Source of the DNA: Lolium rigidum
Lineage: Eukaryota > Streptophyta > Magnoliopsida > Poales > Poaceae
Assembly: GCF_022539505.1 (NCBI RefSeq)
Contig: NC_061508.1
Location: 346,407,484 to 346,471,483 of the forward strand
Length of the DNA stretch: 64,000 nucleotides
Reading direction: 5' to 3'
Below the pieces are notes generated by a model, which did not search any database, was not told where the DNA came from, and saw only the letters and a list, made by a program, of their open reading frames with translations. Positions 23,529 to 33,651 of this stretch are shown piece after piece. The position numbers and the translations under genes were made by a program. The first letter of the stretch is position 1. Every line of letters starts with the position of its first letter.

Positions 23529-26500
23529 AGGTGGTGCTCGGCAAGTTCCCTGGGTACTCCTGGCATGTCAGCTGGACAACATGCGAAGATTTTCCAGTGC
23601 TCACGGAGGAACTCGACGAGCACGCTTTCCTATGCGAGATTCATGTTTGCTGCAATGGATGTCGTTTTCTTTGGATCTGTCAGGTGGATCTGCACCTCTT
23701 TTGAATCCTTGGCAGTATTGAAGGTTGGTTCCCTGAGTGACCTCCCTGTATCTGGCAGCACATCATAATCAGTGAGTCTTGGCGCCATATATTCTGCTTG
23801 CATCCCGAAGGTTTCTGACAGTCGATGAAAATCCTTGTCGCACTTATCAGCTAGTGCGAAACTTCCCTTTATTGTGATTGGTCCCTTAGGTCCAGGCAAC
23901 CTCCATAACAAGTACGTGTAATGAGGTACCGCCATAAACCTGGCATATGCTGGTCGTCCAAACAAAGCGTGATATTGCGACGGGAAATCCACAACTTCAA
24001 ACTCCAGATCGATTCTCTATCATGTAGTTCTCTCGGGTCCCAAACTGAACGTCGAGATTGATCTTGCCCAGCGGATAACTTGGCTTCTCTGGTGTGATCC
24101 CATGGAAACGTGTATCAGTTGGTTTTAGATTTGCCAGGGATATGTTCATCTTCCTCAATGTATCTGCATACATAAGGTTTAAGCTGCTGCCACCATCTAT
24201 AAAAACTCTTGACACATCAAAACCAGCGATTACTGCGGGTAAGATGAGTGCAGATTGCCCTGGTCGAGGAACTTGCTGCGGGTGATCCGCAATTGTGAAG
24301 CCAATGTCTTGTCCCGACCAATTTAGGTACTCGACTGTTGGTGGAGGCATCTTCTCTGCCATGAACACTTGCCGCAAAATTACCTTCTGCGCCCTGTTAG
24401 ATGGCCTAGCTTTCTGAATCATCGAGACCGCACCATTGGAGTTGGGATCAACATATGGAGGTGGATGTGTTGCTGCCGCTAATCTGAGCTGATGCCGATT
24501 TTCGTCCGTAATTGCGGGAGGAGGTGGGAGGTGGATCTCACTCCTTGGCCCCTGGGGGTTTCTGTTCATTGCCTGGGCATTTGCAATTCCTGCGGCTCGC
24601 AACATTGCCTGAAAATTGCGGCAGTCTTTTTGGAGATGTCCTGATTGCCTCTTTCCGTTGTTGTCGAGATAAAAGTGCATCTGACACGGTCCGTTCATCA
24701 TTTCCTCGAGAGACACGTAAGGTCTTTGAAACCTTGGTCCACTATTTTGCCTATTACCGCAGAAATCACCTCTATTGTCGCCTTGTTGCTCATTACTCCT
24801 TTGGTAGTCCTATCGACTACTCCCTCCAGAGTTTCCTCGGAAACCAGCCGATATGTGGCCAGGAGCATCATTATTGTAGAACTGGCGAGAAAATTGCCTT
24901 CTATTTTGAAAATTTCGGCCGCGATCCTCTTCTGGCGACCTATGTTGCTTGTTGTATATCGCGTCTTCTCCATCTGCCCACTTGTTTGCTATTTCCATCA
25001 GTGCTGATATTGTCTTAGGGTTGGTTCTCCCTAAGTCCTCGACGAAATCTCCTCGTTGAATTCCTGCTACGAACGCGTCTATTGCTCTCTCGTCAGATAT
25101 ATCCTCTGCCGAGTTTTTAATAATGTTCCACCTCTGTATATATTTTCTCATCGACTCGTCGTGTTTCTGTCGACATGCCCTCAACTCTTCCAATGACGCA
25201 GGTTTCTTGCAGGTGGATCGGAAGTTCCTCACGAAGATATCCTCAAAACTATCCCAGCTGTCGATGGAACCTGGGGGAAGTTTCTTTATCCAAGATCGCG
25301 CGGCACCACTCAAGTGAACTTGGATACTTTGCATGGCTGTTGCTCTTGTTCCTCCTATCAGCTTCACCATCTCAAGGTAATCAACGAGCCAATCCTCGGG
25401 ATCCTGCAGGCCGTCGAATTTCTTGAAATTTTCGGGTAACTTAAACCCTTTCGGGACTCGAGTCTTTCGAACTCGTCTCGTAAAGCATGGGAGCCCACAC
25501 ATATCTTCGTCGGCAACTTCTGGTGAATGCTGACGTTCTCTTATTTCTTGTTGCGCTCTATCCACCCTTACTTGAGCTGTTGTGTCTCTTGCTCCACTTG
25601 TTCTCGGTGGATCTTGCACCGCTGCGGTGGGTCGTGGACTATTTTGCCTAGGAGTTCCTTCGGGAGGCGTGGCTGCGAACGCTGTTCCCATAACTCCAAC
25701 TCCAGCCATTGCCATATTAAACAATGCTTCTCTCGGGTCCCCAGGGGGTGGTCTGGACGCGAGGATATAAGCTTGCGTTTCCATGTATCCAGCTTCTGGT
25801 GTTTTCGGGATGATATTTCCCCTTGTATCAATCGTCATGAAGGACATGTCGAGATTTTGAAATATGTTTCCTCTCTCTTCTTCAGGTATATTTTGCAGCC
25901 GAGATCTTGCTCTCCTCCGAGCGTCTCTATGACTATCTCCCGAAGTTCCTGATTGTCGGCTGAGCTCCGCTCGACGCCTGCTTGACGCGGAGGCTGCCTC
26001 TTTTCTTCTATTCAGGGATGCTGTCTGTTTTTCCAGCTCCCTACTCACCCGAGCAAGTATATATTGATAGGCTTGTAATTCTTCTGCAGTAGCTGTTGTG
26101 TTCATTGGTTCTGATCCGTCCATGGCTCTTGCGGCTCTATCCCACGCTGCTTGCGGAAGTTGAACTCTTTTGCGAGGTGAAGACCCGACATATTTAGTGC
26201 CTAGGCCTCTTCTGAGATCAGAGGGATCAACGTATGGATTTCCCAAATCGTCGAAATCCTCTGACGTCTCCGGTTGTGCTCGGTTTGTCTCTTCGATCGC
26301 ATACATCTGATGATATTTTGAGTATTGATTTTTATCAGGATTGGTGACACCATCATAGAGATTGGTGAAGACCTTTCCAATGGCAGCAGATTTGTCGATG
26401 AAGTTGAAGCTGTCGACGCTGTCGGAGTCGCTGCTTATAACGGAGTCCGCAGACGACTCGAAAGATGTGTCGCTGAAGATCTTGGCGAGCTTTCCGCTTG

Positions 26501-26792
26501 CCTTGGTGTCGACGAAACGTGGCGACGACAACTCATCATCACTCGATGAAAAGCCAGAATTGATCGCTGAAAATTCCGACGAGATCGGAACTTCGAGACG
26601 ATAGGATCCTTCTTTGTTGACGCCAAATCGGAATTCTCCGAACGTCATGACGATGGGCTCCTCCAGATAGGCACATGCATCCAAACGGGAGGGCGGGTGA
26701 GGAATAAAATTGACTAGGTCAGTTTTTTCCCGTTTACCTCGATCCATCGCATTGCTAGCCATCGACGAAGTCGACGATTCTGGACGTGCCAT
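23529..26792 (-). pseudogene. gag-protease-RT start of E4a
   Basis: ATG 26792 (MARPESSTSSMASNAM) is the first ATG after the primer site. The long reading frame to 24810 holds an acidic N-terminal region and the gag core (LPENFKKFDGLQDPEDWLVD near 25440, then GAARSWIKKLPPGSIDSWD and MRKYIQRWNIIKNS). Frames shift near 24800 and 23995. The protease domain shows VFIDGGSSLNLMYADTLRKM near 24220, with DGGSS where retropepsins usually have DTGSS, as in relatives. FPSQYHALFGRP follows near 23985. The end (VPRELAEHHL-like reading at 23560-23530) is the linker into reverse transcriptase. Confidence 0.82.
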
Positions 26793-26820
26793 CAAGATCA
26801 GCTCCTTGCAACCTCTAATT

Positions 26821-26837
26821 CCCACAGACGGCGCCAA
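26821..26837 (-). other. Primer-binding site of E4a
   Basis: The minus strand reads TTGGCGCCGTCTGTGGG directly after LTR end TTTGTCA. This form is familiar from Tat-lineage elements; the tRNA partner is not assigned. Confidence 0.7.
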
Positions 26838-26838
26838 T

Positions 26839-27226
26839 TGACAAAGGATTAATTTGGCAATGCCTGCAGATTGTAGACTAGGGTTTTGCTAGAAGTAGAG
26901 GGAAAGTAGATCTCGAAGGTTTCAGCCGAAAAGTACTCGCTGATTGTAAAAACTAGGGTTCTGTTAACAATAGATTCGATCCTTTCTTTGTCCCTCGACT
27001 CCCCCTTATATAGAGGGTGGAGCCGAGGGTTTTGTAATACACAAGTTACAGAGTTCGGGAGGGTTTCGTACCCAACCCGTAAGATTACAAGTCTCTATAT
27101 TTCCTAATACAATCTATCTTTCCTTAACACTAAATGGGTTTCCGAATCTTCTTATTCTTCGAATCCTGGGCCTTCAGTAAACCCCGGGTACCATATTCGG
27201 CAGGCCCATTGGGGATGCCTATGTCA
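26839..27226 (-). repeat. 5' LTR of E4a
   Basis: The 388-bp LTR runs TGACATAGGCATCCCC...CCTTTGTCA on the minus strand, with TATA box CTATATAAG at 27005-27013. Only one LTR is in the window, so the boundaries rest on TG/CA ends, the primer site and the jump from E4b gag at 27227. Confidence 0.75.
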
Positions 27227-30135
27227 CTGGCCCCTGCCTGCTCCGCCTCCACGTCTGCGGCCTCTTCCTCCTCCTGAACCTCCGCGTTGGAACGTCATGG
27301 CTACCATGTCGGATCCTCCGCCTTTCTGGTCTTCAGGGGGGTTCTTCCGCTTGTTGCTGTTGCTGACGCCATTGTCACGGTTTTTCTTTTGTTCGTGCAG
27401 GGGTATGGCTGTAGCTGCTAGATCTCCGCCTGCGTCGTCGTCGGCGGCAGTGTGATCGCTGGCGATGTTTATCATCTCATCGAGGGTGAGCTTGTTCGCA
27501 TTCAACAGGCAGGTAAGCTTGTGGCGCAGCAGCCCTCCATGCTGCAGGCCACCAATGAAGGCGTGCATTGATGTGCGGTTATCTACGTTCTCGCACTCGT
27601 TTCTGGTCGCCAACCATCGGGTGAGGAAACTTCTGGATGTTTCACCCTTCTTCTGGATGCAGGCTTGAAGGTCGCTGGTGGTGGCCGGTCTCTTGTAGGT
27701 GCCCCTGAAGTGGTTCTCGAAAGCCTTCTTCGGGTCAAACCAGCAAAAGATGGTGTTTTCCTCGAGGTCGCTGAGCCAAACACGAGCTGGACCAATAAGG
27801 TACAACTGGAGCATGCGGCAGGCTATATTCGGGGTTCCTCCGGCAAAGGTTACTGCATTGTAGTAATCCTCAATCCAGGTATCCGGCCTCTCGCTGCCAT
27901 CATAATGCTTCAGGTTTCCGGGTAGCTTAAGGTTCAAGCTTCTTGGCTTTGGTTCCTCTCGGATCATCCGGCCAAAGCACTTTGGACCGATGTAGTCAGA
28001 TCTGTTCTCGTTGAGGCGTTCCCGAGCATCACGGGGACCGCCGCCGGGTGACTTTGAGCGGGAACGGGATCTCCGGCCTCCGCCTCCACCTCCACTTCCG
28101 CCTCCACTGGGTGGTGGCGAGGGAGATCTGCGAGGGGGCCTGTAAGATGTTCTTCCGCCTTCGGATTCCCGGTGCTGCTCCCGCAGCTAGCTCCGGCTTC
28201 GGTGGCTCCCTTCCTCTTGGTGATGGTCGCCTTCGTCGTTCCGGCTCCTGCGAGGCTCAGGCGCGCGCTCTTCGTTCCGACTCCTTCTGGGTTCAGGCTC
28301 GCGGCCTTGGCTTCTGCGAGGCTCTGGCTCGCGGTCTTGGTTCTGATGAGGCTCAGGCTCACGGTCTTGGTTCCGGCTCCTGCGTGGCTCCGGCGTACGC
28401 TCCCTGCTCCTGTTCCTAGGCGGTGGCATGTTGTCGCGGATGTTGATTCCACCTGGCCCATGGGGCCTGGTGTTTCCGGCAGGACTGCGACGTCGAGGGG
28501 GTAGCGGAGGACGCGAAGTCCGGGGTGGTGGTGATGGAACACGATACTTGTCTCTGCCAGTATACATCGGGTCCTTTCCCTTTGCCGGGTTTTTCGGGGT
28601 TGAATCCGAGGGCACCGGGATTGGGTTCGGATGTTCCCTGACTTTTCTCCTGCGCTCCGTGGATCCGGTGCGCGACTCACCATCACGGTGTTGGCTTGCT
28701 ATGGCGTCCTTCTGCGCGGTGGATATGCAATGATCCGGATTGGATTCCAACCTGCGCGAAGTATCTGCCTTGCTCTGTTGCTGCATTGCTGAAGCAACGA
28801 GCTTCCGGACGTAGTTGATGTCAATCTCTTCGTCCTTCTTTTTCAGGAGCTCCGCAGCCTTCTTCATGTTATCCTTCGGAGTTGCGAGCGGTTGTTGCTC
28901 TGTGGGAGTTGCGAAGGTGATCCTGCGGGGAGGGATGGCTTCTCGCCTGATTCTATCTTCCTCCTCCTGAACAAATTTCATCTTGGCCTCCCAATGCTTC
29001 TCGAGTTTCCTGACCTTTGCAAGAGATTCATCGACTTCGCGATCCTTCTTCTGAAAGTGGACCACAAAGTTCGCAGCTTCTGTTCTCTCTTCCAGCATTA
29101 CGGTTGCGGTTCTGGCAAACTTCTGAGCTGTTGCCAGCATCTCCTGCCTTTTGGCTTCTAAAGCCTCCGGATCTGCAGCTTCCTCTGGGGTTATTGGTTT
29201 GTTGAGGATCGCCGAGTGTGCGATTGCATCCATGCCTGCCTGCTCGACCATCTCTTCTGGTGACAAGACATCCTTTCGTGGTCGTTCCCGATCTAAGGTA
29301 GATCCTACGTTGGATGGTCCTGGGTCGGAGGTGGAGTCTTCATCTTCAGTATCATGTTGATCCAGCGGTGCTACGGTTGCTAGAACCTGCATTGGCTGGG
29401 CGGATTCTGCGTCAGTTTGCTCACCGCCTCCGAGTTCCTCGAGCTTGCGGTTGAATTCTTCTGTATTCATGGACGAGGCACTGTCAGCTTCTTCCCCGAT
29501 CTCGAGCTCCTTCGTCAAGCGATTGTATTCTTCTATGCCTATTGAGGAGGCATCGTCGGAATTTGGGCTCAAGTTGTCGAGGATTGATTCCTCAGGGTTT
29601 CCGGCATCCCCTTGTCCCGGGGCGTCGCTGTCTCTGACAGCCTCTTGCTGATCCGGAGCGGCGTCGTTTCCGGGTGCCTCAACCTGCAAGGGATCGGCTT
29701 CGTCCTCATGGAGGGCGTCTCCTGCGGTATGGGCCAAGAAGTGCACGAAGTGACACCTTTGCTTCTCTAACACCGGGAGACCCGGGCGGATCGCATGTGG
29801 TCTTCCACCGTTTTCTCCTGCTCAGGGGCGGATTGGGTGGGTGTTGATTTTTTCAGATCTAAGGCGGAATCTTCCTTAGGAAGTTCCTGCGACTCAGATC
29901 GGATCTTCGCGACAGCGTCCAGCTCAACGGCAGTCGCGTCAGCGTTACTTACCAGAGCATTTCCGTCGGAATCGACAGTTTCGCCGATGAAGATGTGGAT
30001 GCCGCCGATTGGGACGATGGAGAGCTTGACGGGGTTTGACCTAGCCGGAATCCAGAACTCGTCCGGATTGACGATCGGAAAGCTTCCGGCGTAAAGTACA
30101 CGCCCCACAGCGATCGAGTCGTCGTAGCTTCCCAT
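27227..30135 (-). pseudogene. gag of E4b, frameshifted and truncated
   Basis: The likely start is ATG 30135 (MGSYDDSIAVGRVLYAGSF), just inside the primer site. An acidic N-terminal region (to about 29770) is followed, after a frame shift, by a long helical Glu/Lys-rich part. Next comes an Arg/Pro/Glu repeat region (28440-28190) built of REPEPRRS-type units. After another shift the gag core follows: PGNLKHYDGSERPDTWIEDY (27900), IGPARVWLSDLEE, GETSRSFLTRW and LTLDEMINIASDHTA. A Gly/Arg-rich tail (GGSGGGRGRRRGGGAGRGQ) ends where E4a inserted. Confidence 0.82.
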
Positions 30136-30173
30136 GGCGGAGCCCTCCCGGTTCCGGCCTCCAGACGCCTCAG

Positions 30174-30192
30174 GCCCCACGGTGGGCGCCAA
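30174..30192 (-). other. Primer-binding site of E4b
   Basis: The minus strand reads TTGGCGCCCACCGTGGGGC four bases after the LTR end GCAACA. This is a Tat-type primer site distinct from that of E4a. Confidence 0.68.
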
Positions 30193-30196
30193 CTTT

Positions 30197-30752
30197 TGTT
30201 GCTTAGTAGACGGTACCTCGGAGGAGGGATCCTCACGAGGAGGAAAAGAAGTAGGGGCCATAGGGCGGAGTGTCCTCGGGACGGTTGTACGCGAGTTACC
30301 CAGCTTCGGAACACCTGCACGATGACAGGGCCTACTGCTGCTTGTCTGGAATTATCTGGGCGCTTGCGCGTTGTTACAATGGTTGTGGTTGTGCCTCTAA
30401 GGCCCCCGGGATCCGGCTTATATAGACGCACGGATCTAGGGTTTACATGGAGAGTCCTAGCCGGATTACTGATTGCCTAAACTACGGTACAATATCTTGC
30501 CGTGCACGTCAAGGATCCGCCTTCCATATACGTCGTACTGGATCCGGGTTCCAAATGGGCCTCCACGGATCCGGGTTCCTCCGAAGGTCGGTACGGATCC
30601 GGCTTACTGATCCTGGGCCGGACTTCACCCTCATGATCAATAGCAACTGGGCCGCCCGATGGGCCACATGCCACCATCACCGTCTATGGGCCACCCGGGC
30701 TTGCCGGATCTTAGCACTGTCGATGGTACACCCATGAAATATACCCACAACA
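30197..30752 (-). repeat. 5' LTR of E4b
   Basis: The 556-bp LTR runs TGTTGTGGGTATAT...AGCAACA on the minus strand. The TATA box CTATATAAG is at 30417-30425. It is rich in GGATCCGG words (several copies between 30405 and 30610). Confidence 0.75.
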
Positions 30753-30978
30753 ACGAGTGTTTGAGGATAATGAGATGTCGGCGGCTGAGCTTACTCACCG
30801 GATCAGAGACGATGTGAATCAGGTGGCTGCCTTTCTCTTGTAAATGAGAGCCCGCTAGGCTTGTGACCTTGTTTCTTTACCTTTTGATGTTTTTCCCTGC
30901 ATGTTTTTAGGCATGTACAAAATTTCCTCTATTTTTAATGAATACAAGCAGAGCTCCCGTTGTTCGGGTAAAAAAAAT
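30753..30978 (+). pseudogene. LINE-B: C-terminal codons of ORF2, 3' UTR and poly(A)
   Basis: Frame from 30754 reads RVFEDNEMSAAELTHRIRDD and ends at TAA 30841-30843, matching the usual C-terminal tail of plant L1-type ORF2. A T-rich 3' UTR follows, with Pol II gene-like text (GTTTCTTTACCTTTTGATG), ending GTTCGGGTAAAAAAAA at 30970-30977. Everything from 1 to 30752 appears to be inserted in this LINE. Confidence 0.65.
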
Positions 30979-31142
30979 GTTTAGATTTATATAGTAAAGA
31001 TATTTCTTGTAGATCAAGATTTGTTATTATCTATATAATGCCAATGAGAGGTCACCCCGTTTGTGTGGCGTTTTACCCTATCACGTTTCTTTCCTTGATA
31101 TCAAAGCGGCCCCTAAACCCTCCCGATCCAATCTCAAGCATG

Positions 31143-31318
31143 GCCACCGCCCCGGTCGCCACTTTGGGCAGCTAGAGCACCCTCACCTCTCCATTTGTGC
31201 TCGCGGTCGAGCTCTCCATCACAGCCTACTGCCACCGCCCCCAGCCACCACTTTGGGCAGCTTGAACACCCTCACCTCTCCATTTGTGCATGTGGTCGAC
31301 CTCCCATCACAACCTACT
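31143..31318 (+). repeat. 88-bp tandem duplication
   Basis: Units 31143-31230 and 31231-31318 share GCCACTTTGGGCAGC/CCACTTTGGGCAGC, ACCCTCACCTCTCCATTTGT and CATCACA-CCTACT, with about 15% differences. Both contain the word GGTCGA after the shared block. Confidence 0.75.
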
Positions 31319-31467
31319 ACCACTGCCTCAAAGCCTTGCTGGTGCCTTACGTGACGTCGGAATGCCAGTGATCGACCAGCCACTCATCCCTAACCACCTC
31401 TAAAGCCTCAACGCTAGGTTTTCTGACATCACCACCACCATCACTATGCAAAACCCTCTCCCGTCTT

Positions 31468-31833
31468 TTGTGTAGACTCTCCCTCCTAACGCCACGGGAG
31501 ATACAGCTCGCCAATGCCGCCCTCGTGAAAAATCAGATTGCGTTGTACGACGCCTACTCCAACAACAACGTTGGCTCCCTCAACAAAACTGATAACCGTG
31601 TCGGTGACCACAGTGACGGTAACCGCAATGGCAGCGACAACCGGAACGAGGACAACAACAACAACTCTAACGGTAGCGGTTATTATAGGAAAAAGAAGTA
31701 CGGGGAGGGAACAATGCCTACCCCTTCGAAGCTTCGAACCCTACACCGGGCAGGCCTAGCAACTCCAGTTCAGGGTTTTTATGATCTAGCTTATCTTTCA
31801 CGTATTTATACTAAATATTTTTACTTCTTATAG
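31468..31833 (+). CDS. Hypothetical low-complexity ORF
   Basis: The 121-codon ORF starts MCRLSLLTPREIQLANAALV, has an Asn/Asp/Gly-rich middle (NRNGSDNRNEDNNNNSNGSG), and then a basic KKKYGEG segment. No domain recognised. The composition may come from a simple GAC/AAC repeat rather than selection. It could be an exon fragment; support is weak. Confidence 0.2.
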   Translation: MCRLSLLTPREIQLANAALVKNQIALYDAYSNNNVGSLNKTDNRVGDHSDGNRNGSDNRNEDNNNNSNGSGYYRKKKYGEGTMPTPSKLRTLHRAGLATPVQGFYDLAYLSRIYTKYFYFL

Positions 31834-32588
31834 CTCACAACATTCCTAAATTCTGATATATATTCCTAAATTCTAACTTGTTTTGTATGTAACAACATTC
31901 AAACATACCTCATATATTAAAGTTAATTCATTATTAAGCAATTCAAATGTTTTTCGTTACAAATACACTAGAGTATTAAGATAGAACTCTGTTTTGTCGA
32001 CGAAATAAAATTACTTTGAATTTTAGGTTTGGTCATTTTGTTGATCTAATTTATGTCTAATCTAAATAACCCATAAAGGATGGCAAATACACAATTATCT
32101 ATAGATAAGTGGGACCTGAATGTATATGTGATTTATCTATTTTTAGCATCATTAAATATATTGAGAAATGTTTTACATTTATGAGCCTAACAAATATCCT
32201 AATGGAGGTTTCTCGGGTACGGTTCTGGACTTAGTGGATGAAGATAGAAATGTCTAGAGCACAGGATTTGTCGACAAATTACTTCTAGTTAAATTCCCTC
32301 TCTTTCTGACCTCGCTAGATGGCCTTACTCATTTCTTTGATCTTTCATGGTGAATACTTCCTTTCTTGCCCATTGGAGTTTATACACGTTAAACCGCTGC
32401 AATTCGGCACAGTTTGATCGTGGTGTTTGCCAGAAAAGTGCAAATACACGAGGGAGGAAAGGAAATAAGTGTGGGGCGCCCAGGCGGTCGGTGTCTAGAG
32501 CGGTCAGGCCAGATGAGGAAGACAACGGTAGGGTGGGCCCGATTGCTTACGAGAGAGACAATGGAAACTGGGCGCGGAAATGGTGAAT

Positions 32589-32986
32589 GGAACCTGGGTA
32601 CGCGCGCACCCGTTTACGAAAAGTTCAAAATAATGCTATTTAAAAGTTTCAAAAAAATGTGAAGTAAAATTTAGCATGTATATACTATGTTGATACTTAC
32701 TCGTGTGTGTTTTCACGGAAAAATACCATTGTATGTGACCTACACAAAAATGACAAAATGCAAATTCCTATTCATGTGAATACTACAAATTCCTGTTCAC
32801 TATTCTCATTTGGACATTTTGTCATTTTTATGCAGGCCACACACAATGGTATTTCTTCGTGAAAACTTACACGAGTAAGTATCAACATAATATGTACATG
32901 CAAAAATTTACTTCACATTTTTTTGAAAATTTTTAAATAACAATTTTTGAACTTTTCGTAAACGGGTGCGCGCGTACCCAGGTTCC
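32589..32986. mobile_element. Fold-back MITE with long inverted arms
   Basis: The termini GGAACCTGGGTACGCGCGCA (32589) and its reverse complement (ending 32986) are perfect over at least 40 bp. Imperfect pairing continues toward the centre (about 180-nt arms around 32790), so the whole 398 bp can fold as one hairpin. AAACTGGGCGC occurs at 32565-32575 and 32987-32997 and may be a target duplication, but 13 extra bases separate the left copy from the arm. The superfamily is not assigned; Mutator-like is possible. Confidence 0.8.
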
Positions 32987-33339
32987 AAACTGGGCGCTGC
33001 TTTGCTAGCTGTAAAGTCTTTCACAATGGGAGTTTCTCAGCACGGCATGCTAGGTAATTTGCTTATGTGGCACTATATATATTAAATGAGAAAAGAGCTA
33101 AGATACAACGTTTACACGGAGCCATAGGAAAAATCAATTGATAGCCCAATCAATTGACGTGGTGCCGTCCACGGGTGCACCATACCTTCTTAGAGGGCAT
33201 CGTGGCTACCCTTCGTCCACTTCCCTCTGTGTGCCGGGGAAAACCTTAGGACCATCTGATCCGGGAAGTAGCGCGCGGTCGCTTTCCTTATTAAAGGTGC
33301 TGCTTGGTACGTGGTCATCCGGAACTTGGCGTGGTGGTA

Positions 33340-33510
33340 ATTCTCCCAAGGCGCAACGGTTTCGCCTTTGTTTCCATTTTTGTTTCTTCTTTTCTTTCTT
33401 TGGGCGCACGTGTTTGCTGCTGCCCCAACAATGTGTTTCGTTCCGAGACTCGTGGCTGTATCTGGTAGTTGCTATATTAATATAGCGGAGCGAAAGCCTA
33501 TTTCGAGAAA
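33340..33510 (+). mobile_element. Probable LINE 3' tail (LINE-C)
   Basis: A pyrimidine-rich stretch (TTTCTTCTTTTCTTTCTTTG) is followed by GCTATATTAATATAGC (33471-33486, a perfect 16-bp palindrome) and GGAGCGAAAGCC. This closing pattern is familiar from Triticeae LINE 3' ends. No coding part is seen upstream, so the call is tentative. Confidence 0.35.
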
Positions 33511-33651
33511 CCGGATCGAGCTCGTTCTGCTCGAAGGAAACAAGAAAAGCATATCCAGTGAGTGTCCATGCGCTGACAAAAAGAGAAGCCGGCGCATGCT
33601 CGCGGATGGCGAAGAAATGAGAGGCCATCGGGTATTATTGCGCTCAGCACC

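Larger units (their letters stand above)
23529..27226 (-). mobile_element. E4a, Tat-like gypsy element, 5' half
   Basis: The minus-strand order is a short 5' LTR (26839-27226), the primer site TTGGCGCCGTCTGTGGG, gag-protease, and the beginning of the reverse transcriptase region, where E3 cuts it at 23529. The rest of pol should lie left of the window. It inserted into E4b's gag, with CTGGC as the right target site. Confidence 0.85.
27227..30752 (-). mobile_element. E4b, Tat-like gypsy element, 5' LTR and gag only
   Basis: The minus-strand order is LTR 30197-30752, primer site, and a long gag, which is cut by E4a at 27226. Pol and the 3' LTR should lie left of the window. It inserted into the last codons of LINE-B (reading resumes at 30753), with ACGAG as the right target site. 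Confidence 0.83.
30979..33470. other. Non-nested island, no supported gene
   Basis: This 2.5-kb stretch holds no LTR, gag or reverse transcriptase signal. It includes an 88-bp tandem duplication, a low-complexity ORF, AT-rich sequence at 31840-32340, a fold-back MITE, and GC-mixed sequence at 33060-33340 in which I recognise nothing. It may be the remnant of ordinary intergenic DNA. Confidence 0.5.

Noticed and set aside
28048..28504. Plus-strand ORFs rich in Leu/Ala/Arg opposite E4b gag
   Set aside because: They mirror the Arg/Glu/Pro repeats of gag; no independent support.
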